Assembly: GCA_001556995.1 (NCBI GenBank) | Contig: LSKF01000129.1 | Coordinates: 41,250 to 105,249 of the forward strand | DNA: 64,000 nucleotides | Direction of reading: 5' to 3' | Origin: Erythrobacteraceae bacterium CCH12-C2 | Lineage (GTDB): Bacteria; Pseudomonadota; Alphaproteobacteria; Sphingomonadales; Sphingomonadaceae | Shown: piece after piece, positions 17,528 through 26,367 of the stretch | How positions within the stretch are numbered: the first letter of the stretch is position 1 | Layout: every line of letters begins with the position of its first letter | Program-made: the position numbers and the translations under genes | Notes under the pieces: generated by a model | Seen by the model: the letters and a program-made list of their open reading frames with translations, nothing else | Databases searched by the model: none | Told to the model about the DNA's origin: nothing

Positions 17528-18172
17528 GTGATTACAGACATCGCCGTGCCGCTTGAAGTGGCGGCCGCACTCTGCGCGACCTTTGCCGTCATCGGGGGAT
17601 GGGCTGGAAGGCATTACGCCCTTCAGCGTATGCTCGCGCAAGGCAGCCCCGAATTGTGGACAGACCGGCCATCGCATCATCGCCCCATGATTGGACGCGC
17701 CGCTAGCGGGAGCGCGGTTCCGGAGGCGCCGAGGGCCGTTTTGCTCGGCCGAGTGGCAGTGATGGATCACGCTGCGGGCGTCTGTGATGCAGACACCATC
17801 AAGCGGGTTGCCGATGTGATGCGCGCTTCCCTTCGGCGTGATGATCGCGTGACGATCGGGGAGGGCGGGACCTTTACGGTAGAGATCGGCGGCGGCAGCG
17901 AAGGTGGTGCCGCGAGGATCGCTCAAAGGTTGCGCGATGCGTTCGCACGGCTGCGGTTTTCTCATAGCCGTGGCAATACAAGCGTTTCTGCCAGATTTGG
18001 CGTTGCCGCCGGGCCCGGGGGAATTGCAGGCGATGTCCTGATCCGGCGCGCGCGCGAAGCCTTGAACATCGCCCTGGGGGAAGGCGAAGAGCACATCGTC
18101 AAAGCCAGCGACGTCGCCGAGATCAGGCTGCTCCCCCCGCCAGACCCTGCGCCAATCGCTTCGGCAGCGTGA
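17528..18172 (+). CDS. Membrane-anchored degenerate GGDEF-domain protein
   Basis: A 214-residue protein: one N-terminal transmembrane segment (about residues 7-26, VAAALCATFAVIGGWAG), a Pro/Arg linker, then a diguanylate-cyclase-like fold (about 65-195; ADTIKRVADVMRASLRRDDRV, RIAQRLRDAF, VSARFGVAAG). The signature turn reads GEGGTFTVEI in place of GGDEF, so the metal and catalytic acids are lost and cyclase activity is not expected. No phosphodiesterase domain follows. A GTG start is used; no better one is seen. Family assignment is moderate. Confidence 0.6.
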   Translation: MITDIAVPLEVAAALCATFAVIGGWAGRHYALQRMLAQGSPELWTDRPSHHRPMIGRAASGSAVPEAPRAVLLGRVAVMDHAAGVCDADTIKRVADVMRASLRRDDRVTIGEGGTFTVEIGGGSEGGAARIAQRLRDAFARLRFSHSRGNTSVSARFGVAAGPGGIAGDVLIRRAREALNIALGEGEEHIVKASDVAEIRLLPPPDPAPIASAA

Positions 18173-18183
18173 TCACCTGAGGA

Positions 18184-18840
18184 TCAGGGCGACACCCATC
18201 GCCCAGCCCATTCCGCACCATCCTCCGCTCGGGTGAATTGTGCGCGAGCATGGCCAGTGTGAGCGAGATAGAGCCAGTCAACACAGGTAATGGTAATCCA
18301 CAAAAGCGCAAAGTTTGCGCGGGCCGGAACCAGCTGCGCATCATCGGGCTCTACCCCTTCAAACTCAGGCGGGAGGCCTGAGGTCGGCCCTTCCGACGAC
18401 GCCCCCGGCCCCTCGCCCAGATAGCACCGGCGCGCGAAATTGGTGCCTGCGGCCCAAGCCGCATCGACCTCGGGCCCCTCGGTCAGGATTTGCCCTGCCC
18501 CGCGCAACCGGATCTGGATTTTGGCGCCTTTGTCATAGAACAACACCGCCACGCGCGGGTCGGCTGCGATGATCTGCGCCTTGGGCGCGCGGGCATCAGT
18601 GTGGAGCCGCAGCGTCCAGCGCTGCGCACAAAACGCGCGCAGCACCATCACCCGTGCATCGACATCGCCCGTGACGATCACGGGCGTGTGCATCGGCGAT
18701 TTTCGATCACGCGCGGCGCGGATCAGGCGGTTGGTGCAGTCCTGACGGACATCATCGAGGTGTTCAAACATGCGCTCGCCGCCATTGGGCGAGACGCAGA
18801 TCCAGTCAAGCGGCGCGCGCCCACTTGCACCTTCGTTCAT
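18184..18840 (-). CDS. Pyridoxamine 5'-phosphate oxidase-family flavoprotein
   Basis: A 218-residue split-barrel FMN-binding protein: RVMVLRAFCAQRWTLRLHTD and IIAADPRVAVLFYDKGAKIQIRLRG are the FMN-binding strands of the PNPOx fold, and the C-terminal CVDWLYL segment is typical of the pyridoxamine 5'-phosphate oxidase-like group rather than genuine PdxH. The ATG at 18840 is chosen over an in-frame GTG at 18852; neither has a good ribosome site. It ends 12 bases from the convergent GGDEF-like gene. Substrate unknown. Confidence 0.75.
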   Translation of the reverse strand: MNEGASGRAPLDWICVSPNGGERMFEHLDDVRQDCTNRLIRAARDRKSPMHTPVIVTGDVDARVMVLRAFCAQRWTLRLHTDARAPKAQIIAADPRVAVLFYDKGAKIQIRLRGAGQILTEGPEVDAAWAAGTNFARRCYLGEGPGASSEGPTSGLPPEFEGVEPDDAQLVPARANFALLWITITCVDWLYLAHTGHARAQFTRAEDGAEWAGRWVSP

Positions 18841-18961
18841 AAAAATTGTCACTTTTGTGAATTTCGATGAACTGGTTCATCCCCGCGACAGTCTGTGACG
18901 TGTAACCAGCGACTCCTCAACATGCCGCTTGTGGTGGGCCGGCTATTCTGGAGTCACTGCA

Positions 18962-20095
18962 ATGAAGTTCACTTCTGCAACGGGCGGTTCGTTGGCAGCC
19001 CTGGCGCTGGCGCTTTCCCTCACTTTCCAAGCCACGCCCGCCGAAGCGCAGGACCGGGGCGAGCAGCGCGCAGCGGCCCGTGCCGAGGGACGCGCTGATC
19101 GCCAGACCGTCCGCAGCGAAAACCGCAGCGGCAAGGGCGAGGCGCGCGCCAACCGGGCCGAACGGCCTCAGCGCGATGCCGCCCGTCAGAACGCGCGCGA
19201 ACCACGCGGCTTTGGTGCCGATGTCCTGCGTCAGGCTCAGCAGGCCGAGCAGGCTCAGCGACTTCAGCAGGCGCAGCGGATTGACCAGAGGAGCGAAGCG
19301 CGCGCCAATCAGATTGACCGCCGCAGCGAGGCCCGCGCCAATCAGGTTGATCGGCGTAGCGAATTCCGAGCGGCCGAGGTCGAACAGCGCGGCGATTTCC
19401 GGGCCAACCAGCTGGATCGGCGCGGGCGCGATGGCGCTGCACAGCGGGTCGACAACCGCACCGAAGCGCCGGCCGACCAGATCGAGCGTCGCGGCGATTT
19501 TCGGGCGGACCGGATCGAAAACCGCGGAGACCGGCGCGCCGACCGCGTCGAGAATCGGGGTGACCGTCGCAGTGACCAGATCGTGAGCCGCCAGTCGGGA
19601 TTCGGCGATGGTCGCCGGGATGTTGCCCGCGGCAATGATTGGCGCGATGGCCGCCGCGATGATGCCCGCCGCAACGAATGGCGCGATGATCGCCGCGGTG
19701 ATGACTGGCGCCGGAACAATTGGCGGCGTGATGACTGGCGCTGGAGCTGGCAGGGCCGCCCGGGCTGGGACCAGCGCGATTTCCGCCGCTGGGACAACCG
19801 CTGGCGTTCGAACCGCACCTACAACTGGTTCGATTACCGGCGCACCAACCGCTTCGTCTACAGCCCCGGACCCTATTTCGCGCCGTTCCGGTCGCACCGC
19901 TACAGCCGCTTGCAGGCCGGGTTCTTCCTCGACAGCCTGTTCTTCCAGCCGCGCTTCTTCCTGAACGACCCATGGGCCTACCGCCTGCCCCCGGTCTATG
20001 GCCCCTATCAGTGGGTGCGGTATTACGATGATGTCGTGCTGGTCGATATCTACACCGGCGAAGTGGTTGATGTGATCTACGACTTCTTCTGGTGA
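18962..20095 (+). CDS. RcnB-like periplasmic protein with long Arg-rich hendecad repeats
   Basis: A 377-residue exported protein. Signal peptide about 1-30 (ending PAEAQ). Residues 31-106 are charged and Ala/Arg-rich; 107-206 form nine 11-residue repeats of the type [ILV][DE]xR[SG][DE]xRA[ND][QR]; 207-285 are Arg/Asp/Trp-rich; the C-terminus (about 335-377, YRLPPVYGPYQWVRYYDD then VVLVDIYTGEVVDVI) is the RcnB/YohN domain. E. coli RcnB is a small periplasmic Ni/Co homeostasis protein without such repeats. ATG 18962 has GGAG 8 bases upstream. Function beyond the RcnB link is unknown. Confidence 0.8.
   Translation: MKFTSATGGSLAALALALSLTFQATPAEAQDRGEQRAAARAEGRADRQTVRSENRSGKGEARANRAERPQRDAARQNAREPRGFGADVLRQAQQAEQAQRLQQAQRIDQRSEARANQIDRRSEARANQVDRRSEFRAAEVEQRGDFRANQLDRRGRDGAAQRVDNRTEAPADQIERRGDFRADRIENRGDRRADRVENRGDRRSDQIVSRQSGFGDGRRDVARGNDWRDGRRDDARRNEWRDDRRGDDWRRNNWRRDDWRWSWQGRPGWDQRDFRRWDNRWRSNRTYNWFDYRRTNRFVYSPGPYFAPFRSHRYSRLQAGFFLDSLFFQPRFFLNDPWAYRLPPVYGPYQWVRYYDDVVLVDIYTGEVVDVIYDFFW
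19280..19579 (+). repeat. Nine 33-bp coding repeats (hendecads)
   Basis: Imperfect tandem repeats of 33 bases within the RcnB-like gene, coding 11-residue units such as IDRRSEARANQ, VDRRSEFRAAE, IENRGDRRADR and VENRGDRRSDQ. One unit has a one-codon insertion. The spacing of hydrophobic residues every 11 positions is that of hendecad coiled coils. Confidence 0.8.
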
Positions 20096-20103
20096 GCCCC
20101 TGT

Positions 20104-20143
20104 GCGCGCGGTGTCAGGCCGATCTCCGGCTTGCACCGCGCGC
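20104..20143 (+). terminator. Strong hairpin after the RcnB-like gene
   Basis: GCGCGCGGTG (20104-20113) pairs perfectly with CACCGCGCGC (20134-20143), with an inner GCCG/CGGC stem. It lies 9 bases after the stop codon. Only a weak T-run follows (TTGGCTT), so termination is likely but not certain. Confidence 0.5.
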
Positions 20144-20165
20144 TTGGCTTGCTAACAACCGACGC

Positions 20166-20846
20166 ATGAGCGCCGCTTCATCTGCCCCCGACACTGTCCC
20201 CGATCAGGCCGCCCTTGCCAAGGTCGGCGCGATCGTGCGCGAACGGCTTGCGGGTGATCCGGGCGTCTATCGGGTGGAGAACGACCGGGTCGAATTGTTC
20301 GCCGTCGGTGATTTCCTCACCTTGGGCGAATGCGAAAAGCTGTGCACCATGATCGACGAGGTGGCCCGCCCCTCCTCGCTGCATGAGCTGGATTATGCGA
20401 GCGGATTTCGCACCTCATATTCCGGCGATCTTGATCCCGGCGAGACCATCGTCAAAGGCATTTCGCGACGGATCGATGACCTGCTCGGGATCGACAGCGC
20501 TTTCGGCGAAGCAGTCCAAGGCCAGCGTTATCTACCAGGTCAGCAGTTCCAACCGCATAATGACTGGTTCTACACCTCCGAAAAATACTGGGCGCTCGAA
20601 CAGGCCCGCGGCGGGCAGCGCAGCTGGACTACTATGGCCTATCTCAACACCGTTGAGGCGGGTGGGGAGACACTGTTCACCGAGATCGGCTTGCAGATCG
20701 AGCCCAAGCCGGGCGTGCTCCTCATCTGGAACAACGCACTGCCCGATGGCCGCCCCAACGAAGGCACGATGCATGCCGGGATGCCGGTGCTGAGCGGTGC
20801 GAAATACGTCATCACCAAGTGGTATCGCACTCGGCCTTGGCGGTAG
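20166..20846 (+). CDS. 2OG-Fe(II) oxygenase, prolyl 4-hydroxylase alpha-subunit-like
   Basis: A 226-residue cytosolic P4Hc-domain protein. The iron ligands are visible: His131 and Asp133 in QPHNDWFY and His203 in GTMHAGMPVL; Lys213 is placed to bind 2-oxoglutarate. The motif GGETLFTEIGLQIEPKPGVLLIW is typical of this group. It would couple oxidation of 2-oxoglutarate to hydroxylation of an unknown target, possibly a prolyl residue. It is convergent with the DUF1003 gene. Confidence 0.85.
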   Translation: MSAASSAPDTVPDQAALAKVGAIVRERLAGDPGVYRVENDRVELFAVGDFLTLGECEKLCTMIDEVARPSSLHELDYASGFRTSYSGDLDPGETIVKGISRRIDDLLGIDSAFGEAVQGQRYLPGQQFQPHNDWFYTSEKYWALEQARGGQRSWTTMAYLNTVEAGGETLFTEIGLQIEPKPGVLLIWNNALPDGRPNEGTMHAGMPVLSGAKYVITKWYRTRPWR

Positions 20847-20852
20847 GAAAGC

Positions 20853-20880
20853 CGCGCCCTGCGATCAGCTGCCGGGCGCG
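20853..20880. terminator. Hairpin between convergent genes
   Basis: CGCGCCC (20853-20859) pairs with GGGCGCG (20874-20880) across a 14-base loop, at the meeting point of the 2OG oxygenase and DUF1003 genes; the right arm lies in the last codons of the latter. No T-run is present on either side. Confidence 0.35.
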
Positions 20881-21398
20881 TCCTCCTCAACATTGTTCCG
20901 ATGCGCGCGCAATTCAGCCGCCAGCTTTTCGATCCGGTGTGACAGCCGCAGGATTTCCAACTGGGTGCGCAGGTTCACCTCATAATCGTGCCGCGCGGTG
21001 ATGCGATCCTTTCGCGCCTGCCGGTTCTGGCTCATCAGGATGATCGGCGCCTGCACCGCCGCGAGCATCGACAGCATCAGGTTGAGGAAGATGAAGGGAT
21101 AGGTGTCAAAGGGCACCAGACCCAGCAAATCCAGCGCACCGGTGTTGAGCACAACCCACGTCATCAACACCACGCCAAAGCCGATAATGAAGCCCCAGCT
21201 TCCTCCGATCTCGGCGACACGGTCGGCCAGCCTGTCGCCCCAAGTCGCGTGGGCCTGCGCCAGTTCATCGGCGTCGCGCCCGGTGAAGCTGCCCGCCGCG
21301 ACATGCTTCAACACCCGCTGCTCGTCCGCCTCCAGATCGTCGTAATCGCGGCCCAAGAGGTCGCGGGCGAGCTTGCGGGGATCGGCCTCGCGGGTCAT
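20865..21398 (-). CDS. DUF1003 membrane protein
   Basis: A 177-residue protein with a cytosolic N-terminal part, two transmembrane segments (about 66-86 and 96-122, the second carrying the DUF1003 signature NLMLSMLAAVQAPIILMSQNRQ) and a C-terminal coiled-coil helix (about 130-170, with VNLRTQLEILRLSHRIEKL). The function of DUF1003 is not known. It is coupled to lysK: its ATG overlaps the lysK stop by 4 bases. Confidence 0.88.
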   Translation of the reverse strand: MTREADPRKLARDLLGRDYDDLEADEQRVLKHVAAGSFTGRDADELAQAHATWGDRLADRVAEIGGSWGFIIGFGVVLMTWVVLNTGALDLLGLVPFDTYPFIFLNLMLSMLAAVQAPIILMSQNRQARKDRITARHDYEVNLRTQLEILRLSHRIEKLAAELRAHRNNVEEDAPGS

Positions 21399-23011
21399 GC
21401 TTTCGCCAGCGCCTCCGCAATCAGTTGGCGGGTCGGAGCGATGCCGTAGAGCGCGATGAAGCTGCCCATGCGCGGGCCTTGTTCGCTCCCGAGGAGGGTC
21501 TCGTAAAGCGCCTTGAACCAGTCGCGGAGGCTCTCGAACCCGAATTCGGGCTGCTTGCCGATTTCATAGACGATGGTCTGGAGGTCCTCGGCGCTCAAAT
21601 CGGTCGGTGCCTCGGCCAGCGCCGCATCGAGCGCCTGCAAGGCCCGCACCTCGCCGCCCACCGGCGCGCGCTTCACCAGCGTCGGGGCGACGAAATCGCG
21701 GTTATAGGCCAGTGCCTTCATCACCAGCGCATCGAGCGCCGGGTGCGCCGCCGGGTCGGCACCCTCGACGTAATTGCCAAGGTAGGACCACACCGCCTCG
21801 TGCGTCGCGCCCGCCCCGAGCACGCCGACCAGATTGAGCAGCAGGCTGAAGGGCACCGGCAGCGTATCGCCCGCACCGGGAGCCTCAGCGCCCTCATGCC
21901 GCTCATTGGCGCGCAGCAGGTGCCACACCGGGTTGCCCAGCTGCTTGTCGATGTCTTGCCCCGGCAAGGCGGCGCGGAACTGCCAGTAATCGTCGATCGC
22001 CTTGGGGATCACGCCCGCGTGCAATTGCTTCGCGCTCTTGGGATTGGCGAAGATGTAAAGCCCAAGGCTCTCTTCGCTGCCATATTGCAGCCATTGCTCG
22101 ATCGACAGGCCATTGCCCTTGGACTTGGAGATCTTCTCGCCCTTGGCGTCGAGGAACAGCTCGTAGATTAGGCCTTCGGGCTTGGTCCCGCCCAGCACGC
22201 GGGCGATCTTGCCCGACTGGATGCCGGAATCGGTCAAGTCCTTGCCATACATCTCGTAATCGACGCCGAGCGCGACCCAGCGCATCGCCCAATCGACCTT
22301 CCACTGGCACTTGGCCATGCCGCCCAGCGCGGATTGTTCGACGATGCTGCCGTCCTCGTCGGTAAAGCGGATCAAGCCCGCAGCGGCGTCCACCACCTCG
22401 ATAGGCACCTGCAACACCGCGCCGGTGGTGGGGCTGATCGGCATGACGGGGGAATAGGTGCGACGCCGCTCCTCGCCGAGCGTGGGGAGCATGATGTCGA
22501 GGATCGCCTCGAAGTTCGTCAGCACGCCCTTCAACGCGTCGTCAAACCGGCCCGAATTGTAGCAATCGGAGGAGCTGACGAATTCATACTCGAAACCGAA
22601 GCGGTCGAGGAAATCGCGCAGCATCGCGTTGTTGTGCGCGGCGAAGCTTTCGAACTTCTCGAAGGGATCGGGGATGCGCGACAGCGGCTTGCCGAGGTGC
22701 TCGGTCAGCATCGCCTGATTGGGGACGTTGTCGGGGACCTTCCTGAGGCCGTCGAGATCATCCGAGAACGCCACCAGCCGCGTCGCCGCGCCGCCAGTCA
22801 GTGTCTCATAGGCGCGCCGCACCAGTGAGGTGCGCAGAACTTCCTGAAAGGTGCCGATGTGCGGGAGGCCCGACGGGCCGTAGCCCGTCTCGAACAGCAC
22901 TCCGCCCGCTTTGCCTGCGGGCAGGCGCTTGGCGAGGCGCTGCGCCTCCTGAAACGGCCAGGCCTTGGAGGTTTGTGCGGCGGCGATGAGAGCGTCAGGC
23001 GTGGTGGTCAT
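21395..23011 (-). CDS. lysS: Lysyl-tRNA synthetase, class I
   Basis: A 538-residue class I LysRS (LysK type), which charges tRNA-Lys. The HIGH-like motif is GLPHIGTFQEV (about 51) and the KMSKS loop is KISKSKGNG; the C-terminal helical domain follows. Alphaproteobacteria commonly use this archaeal-type enzyme instead of class II LysS. ATG 23011 is chosen because the conserved protein begins there; in-frame codons upstream to 23491 run antisense through the helicase gene and look non-coding. Divergent from the helicase with 81 bases between starts. Confidence 0.94.
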   Translation of the reverse strand: MTTTPDALIAAAQTSKAWPFQEAQRLAKRLPAGKAGGVLFETGYGPSGLPHIGTFQEVLRTSLVRRAYETLTGGAATRLVAFSDDLDGLRKVPDNVPNQAMLTEHLGKPLSRIPDPFEKFESFAAHNNAMLRDFLDRFGFEYEFVSSSDCYNSGRFDDALKGVLTNFEAILDIMLPTLGEERRRTYSPVMPISPTTGAVLQVPIEVVDAAAGLIRFTDEDGSIVEQSALGGMAKCQWKVDWAMRWVALGVDYEMYGKDLTDSGIQSGKIARVLGGTKPEGLIYELFLDAKGEKISKSKGNGLSIEQWLQYGSEESLGLYIFANPKSAKQLHAGVIPKAIDDYWQFRAALPGQDIDKQLGNPVWHLLRANERHEGAEAPGAGDTLPVPFSLLLNLVGVLGAGATHEAVWSYLGNYVEGADPAAHPALDALVMKALAYNRDFVAPTLVKRAPVGGEVRALQALDAALAEAPTDLSAEDLQTIVYEIGKQPEFGFESLRDWFKALYETLLGSEQGPRMGSFIALYGIAPTRQLIAEALAKA

Positions 23012-23092
23012 AGTGGGAGCGCTATTAGGGATGGCGGACAGGCTTGCAAGCGCGCGTTTACAAGCGCGGCGGCCTCGCCCATCGTGCCGCGT

Positions 23093-25831
23093 GTGAGCTT
23101 GCCCGACCCTCTCCCCCTCCCTGCGCTTCACGCCAGCCATGGCGGGCATTGGCTGCGTAACGGATCCGGAACCACCAGCGCCGTGTCCAAGGGCGATGCG
23201 ATCATGGCCGCCGCCGATACTCCGGTGTTGCTGCTTAATGCGCCGCTGGTGGCGAGCCGGCTGGGCTATCCCGATCTGTCGGGGCTCGATCTGCTGGAGG
23301 CATTCGCCTTCATCCAACCCGCGCGCTTTTGCGTGCCGACCCCGCGCGGGCTGGCTGAGGCGCTGGGCCTTGCCCCGCCGGAAAGCGATGCCGAGGTGCC
23401 CGCGCTGCTCCAGCAGGCGGCAGGCGCGCTGGTCGCGGCGTGCCGCGCCCCGGATTGGCCCGAGCGCGAGGGCGCGTGGAGCGCGCTGCAATCCTTGGAA
23501 CGCCTACGCTGGTCCTGGGCGCAGGTACTCAAACCCCACATCGCCAAGCCCGAACGCGCCGAGCGCTGGCTCTTCGCCCGCCTGCCTGAATGGGAGGAAG
23601 CCCCCGAGCGTGCCGCCCCGAGGCAAGTGGAACTCGCCGCGCCCGCCGTGCTCGCGCAGCTCGCTCGGCTGACCGGCGAAGGCGCCGAGCAGCGTGATGG
23701 CCAGCGCGCCTATGCGCAGGATGTGGCCCGCATCTTCGCCCCGCGCTCCGCCCCCGGCCGCCCGCATCTGGCGCTGGCGCAGGCGGGCACAGGGATTGGC
23801 AAGACGCTAGGCTATCTCGCCCCCGCCTCGCTGTGGGCCGAGCAATCGGGCGGCACCGTGTGGGTGTCGACTTTTACCAAGAACCTCCAACGCCAACTGC
23901 GCGCGGAAAGTCGCCGCGCCTGGCCTGCCAAGCGCGCTGATGGCTCGCCCCCGGTGGTGGTGCGCAAGGGGCGGGAGAATTACCTCTGCCTGCTCAACCT
24001 CGAGGACGCGCTGCAGGGCGGCTTTGCGGGGCGTCCGGCGGTGCTGGCGCAGCTGGTGGCGCGCTGGGGGGCCTATACCCGCGATGGGGACATGGTGGGG
24101 GGCGATTTGCCGGGATGGCTGGGCACGTTGTTCAGGAAGCGCGGGATCGCCGCGCTCACCGACCAGCGCGGTGAGTGCATCTATGCCGGCTGCCCGCATT
24201 ACCGCAAATGCTTCATCGAACGCGCCGCGCGGGATTCGGCACAGGCCGATCTGGTGATCGCCAACCACGCGCTGGTTATGGTCAACGCCGCCCGCGCCCG
24301 CGATCCGAACCAGCGCCCCACCCGCCTCATCTTCGACGAAGGCCACCACGTCTTCGACGCCGCCGACTCGACCTTCGCTGCGACGCTCAGCGGGCAGGAG
24401 ACCATCGAACTCAGGCGCTGGATCATAGGCCCGGAGAAGGAATCGCGCGGGCGACGCCGGGGGTTGTCGGCGCGGCTGGCTGACCTTGCCAGCTATGATG
24501 ATGCCGGGGCCGAAGCCATCGCTGCCGCCTGCAAGGCGGGCCAACAGCTTCCATCCGATGGCTGGCTGCAACGCCTCGCCGAAAACGCCCCGTTCGGCCC
24601 CATCGAAGCCCTGCTCGCCGCGGTGCGCACCGCGACCTATGCCCGCGATGAAAGCGGCGGGCAGGAGGCGGGCTACGGGATCGAGACCGAGGCGGCAGGG
24701 CTCCCGGGAGAGGTCATCGAAGCCGCCAGCGCCGCTGCCGAGGCGCTCGCAGCGATCCGGGTGCCGCTGATCCGGCTGGGCGGGCGACTCGAAGCGATCC
24801 TCGCCGATCCGCCCGACTGGCTCGATGCACAGGGCCGCGCGCGGATCGAAGGCGCACGCTTCGCGCTCACCTGGCGGATCGATCTGATCGCGGCGTGGGA
24901 GGCGCTGCTCGACCGGCTCGGCGGCCCGGCGGACCCCGAATTTGTCGACTGGCTCGCGGTCGACCGCTCTGACGCGCGCGAATTTGACATTGCGATCCAT
25001 CGCCGCTGGCTCGACCCGATGAAGCCCTTCGCCCGCGTGGTGCTCGAACCCGCGCACGGCGTGCTGCTCACCAGCGCCACCCTCACCGACCGCACCCCGA
25101 GTGATGACGTGTGGGCCAGCGCGATCCAGCGTTCAGGCGCGGCGCATATCGACGGCGCGCCCTTGCTCTCGGCGGCGGAGAGCCCCTTCGATTATGCCAA
25201 CCGCGCCGAGGTGCTGATCGTCACCGATATCGCCAAGGGCGATCTGCCCGCGCTCGCCGGGGCTTATGCCCGCATCATCGAGGCGAGCGGGGGCGGCGTG
25301 CTGGGCCTCTTTACCGCGATCCGCCGCCTGCGCGCGGTTTATGGCCGGGTAGCTGACCGGCTCGCGCGGGCGGGCCTTCCGGTCTATGCCCAGCATGTCG
25401 ACCCGATCGACACCGGCACGCTGGTCGACATTTTCCGCGATGACCCGCGCGCGAGCCTGCTTGGCACTGATGCCTTGCGCGATGGGGTGGATGTGCCGGG
25501 CGAATCGCTGCGCTGCGTGGTGCTGGAGCAAGTGCCCTGGCCGCGGCCCGATATCCTCCACAAGGCGCGCCGCGCAGCGGGCGGCGGCGCGGCCTATGAC
25601 GATCGCATCATCCGCGCCAAGCTCGCCCAGGCCTTTGGCCGATTGATTCGCAGCAAGGATGACGCGGGGCATTTCATCGTCCTGTCGCCCGCCTTCCCCA
25701 CGCGCTTGCTCACCGCTTTTCCAAACGGCACCCCGGTGCGGCGGGTGACGCTTGATGAGGCTTTACAAGCCTGCGCTGCTGGTGTTGGGGGCAAGGCGTC
25801 CATCCCCCAGCAAGGAGCCATGCAGCGATGA
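23093..25831 (+). CDS. DinG/Rad3-family Fe-S ATP-dependent DNA helicase
   Basis: A 912-residue superfamily 2 helicase. Walker A AQAGTGIGKTLGYL (about 230), a Walker B/DEAH variant DEGHHVFDAAD (about 415), and four cysteines between them (one in NYLCLLN, three in GECIYAGCPHYRKC) placed as the 4Fe-4S ligands of the XPD/DinG group. C-terminal motifs are LLTSATL, GTDALRDGVDVPG and KLAQAFGRLIRSKDD. It is expected to unwind 5'-3', for example at R-loops or damage. A GTG start at 23093 is used. The extra N-terminal ~200 residues before Walker A are unassigned. Confidence 0.88.
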   Translation: MSLPDPLPLPALHASHGGHWLRNGSGTTSAVSKGDAIMAAADTPVLLLNAPLVASRLGYPDLSGLDLLEAFAFIQPARFCVPTPRGLAEALGLAPPESDAEVPALLQQAAGALVAACRAPDWPEREGAWSALQSLERLRWSWAQVLKPHIAKPERAERWLFARLPEWEEAPERAAPRQVELAAPAVLAQLARLTGEGAEQRDGQRAYAQDVARIFAPRSAPGRPHLALAQAGTGIGKTLGYLAPASLWAEQSGGTVWVSTFTKNLQRQLRAESRRAWPAKRADGSPPVVVRKGRENYLCLLNLEDALQGGFAGRPAVLAQLVARWGAYTRDGDMVGGDLPGWLGTLFRKRGIAALTDQRGECIYAGCPHYRKCFIERAARDSAQADLVIANHALVMVNAARARDPNQRPTRLIFDEGHHVFDAADSTFAATLSGQETIELRRWIIGPEKESRGRRRGLSARLADLASYDDAGAEAIAAACKAGQQLPSDGWLQRLAENAPFGPIEALLAAVRTATYARDESGGQEAGYGIETEAAGLPGEVIEAASAAAEALAAIRVPLIRLGGRLEAILADPPDWLDAQGRARIEGARFALTWRIDLIAAWEALLDRLGGPADPEFVDWLAVDRSDAREFDIAIHRRWLDPMKPFARVVLEPAHGVLLTSATLTDRTPSDDVWASAIQRSGAAHIDGAPLLSAAESPFDYANRAEVLIVTDIAKGDLPALAGAYARIIEASGGGVLGLFTAIRRLRAVYGRVADRLARAGLPVYAQHVDPIDTGTLVDIFRDDPRASLLGTDALRDGVDVPGESLRCVVLEQVPWPRPDILHKARRAAGGGAAYDDRIIRAKLAQAFGRLIRSKDDAGHFIVLSPAFPTRLLTAFPNGTPVRRVTLDEALQACAAGVGGKASIPQQGAMQR

Positions 25832-26367
25832 AGATCCTCGGCCTCCTGCGCCACGCCAAGTCCGATTGGGACGACACCAGCCAGCGCGATTTCGACCGGG
25901 GCCTCAATGCGCGCGGGCGCAAGGGCGCGGTGGTGATCGGCGATCATATCCGCAATCATGGGGTGAAGTGGGACAAGCTGATCGCCAGCCCCGCAACGCG
26001 GGTCAAACTGACGCTGGAAAGCGCGCTGCCCGAAATGCCGGTGATCTGGGACCAGCGACTCTATCTAGCCAGCTTCGATACCATCGTCGAGACGATCGAG
26101 GCCCACGCGGGCAGCGGCGAGGACGAAGCCAAGGCGATCCTCATCTCCGGGCACAATCCCGGGCTTCAGGACGTGCTGCTCGAACTCGTCGCCCCAAGGC
26201 ACGAGAACGATCTGTTCCGCGAGGCCGTAGTCAAGTTCCCGACCGCTGCCTATGCGGTGCTCGAATGCGATATCGAGCATTGGTCAGACTTGAAGCGCTA
26301 TTGCGCCAAGCTCGTCCACTTGGCCCGCCCGCGCGATCTTGACCCGGCTCTGGGGCCTGACAGCTAA
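25828..26367 (+). CDS. SixA-type phosphohistidine phosphatase (histidine phosphatase family)
   Basis: A 179-residue protein with the RHG-like motif LLRHAKSDWDD (His9), the basic pocket in LIASPATRVKLT and a second catalytic His in LISGHNPGLQD. SixA removes phosphate from histidine-phosphotransfer proteins; the substrate here is not known. ATG 25828 overlaps the helicase stop (ATGA). It is convergent with the SRAP gene, the stop codons overlapping by two bases. Confidence 0.85.
   Translation: MKILGLLRHAKSDWDDTSQRDFDRGLNARGRKGAVVIGDHIRNHGVKWDKLIASPATRVKLTLESALPEMPVIWDQRLYLASFDTIVETIEAHAGSGEDEAKAILISGHNPGLQDVLLELVAPRHENDLFREAVVKFPTAAYAVLECDIEHWSDLKRYCAKLVHLARPRDLDPALGPDS

Noticed and set aside
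23012..23491. In-frame extension of the lysyl-tRNA synthetase upstream of 23011
   Set aside because: Runs antisense through the start of the helicase gene; the conserved LysRS begins at 23011.
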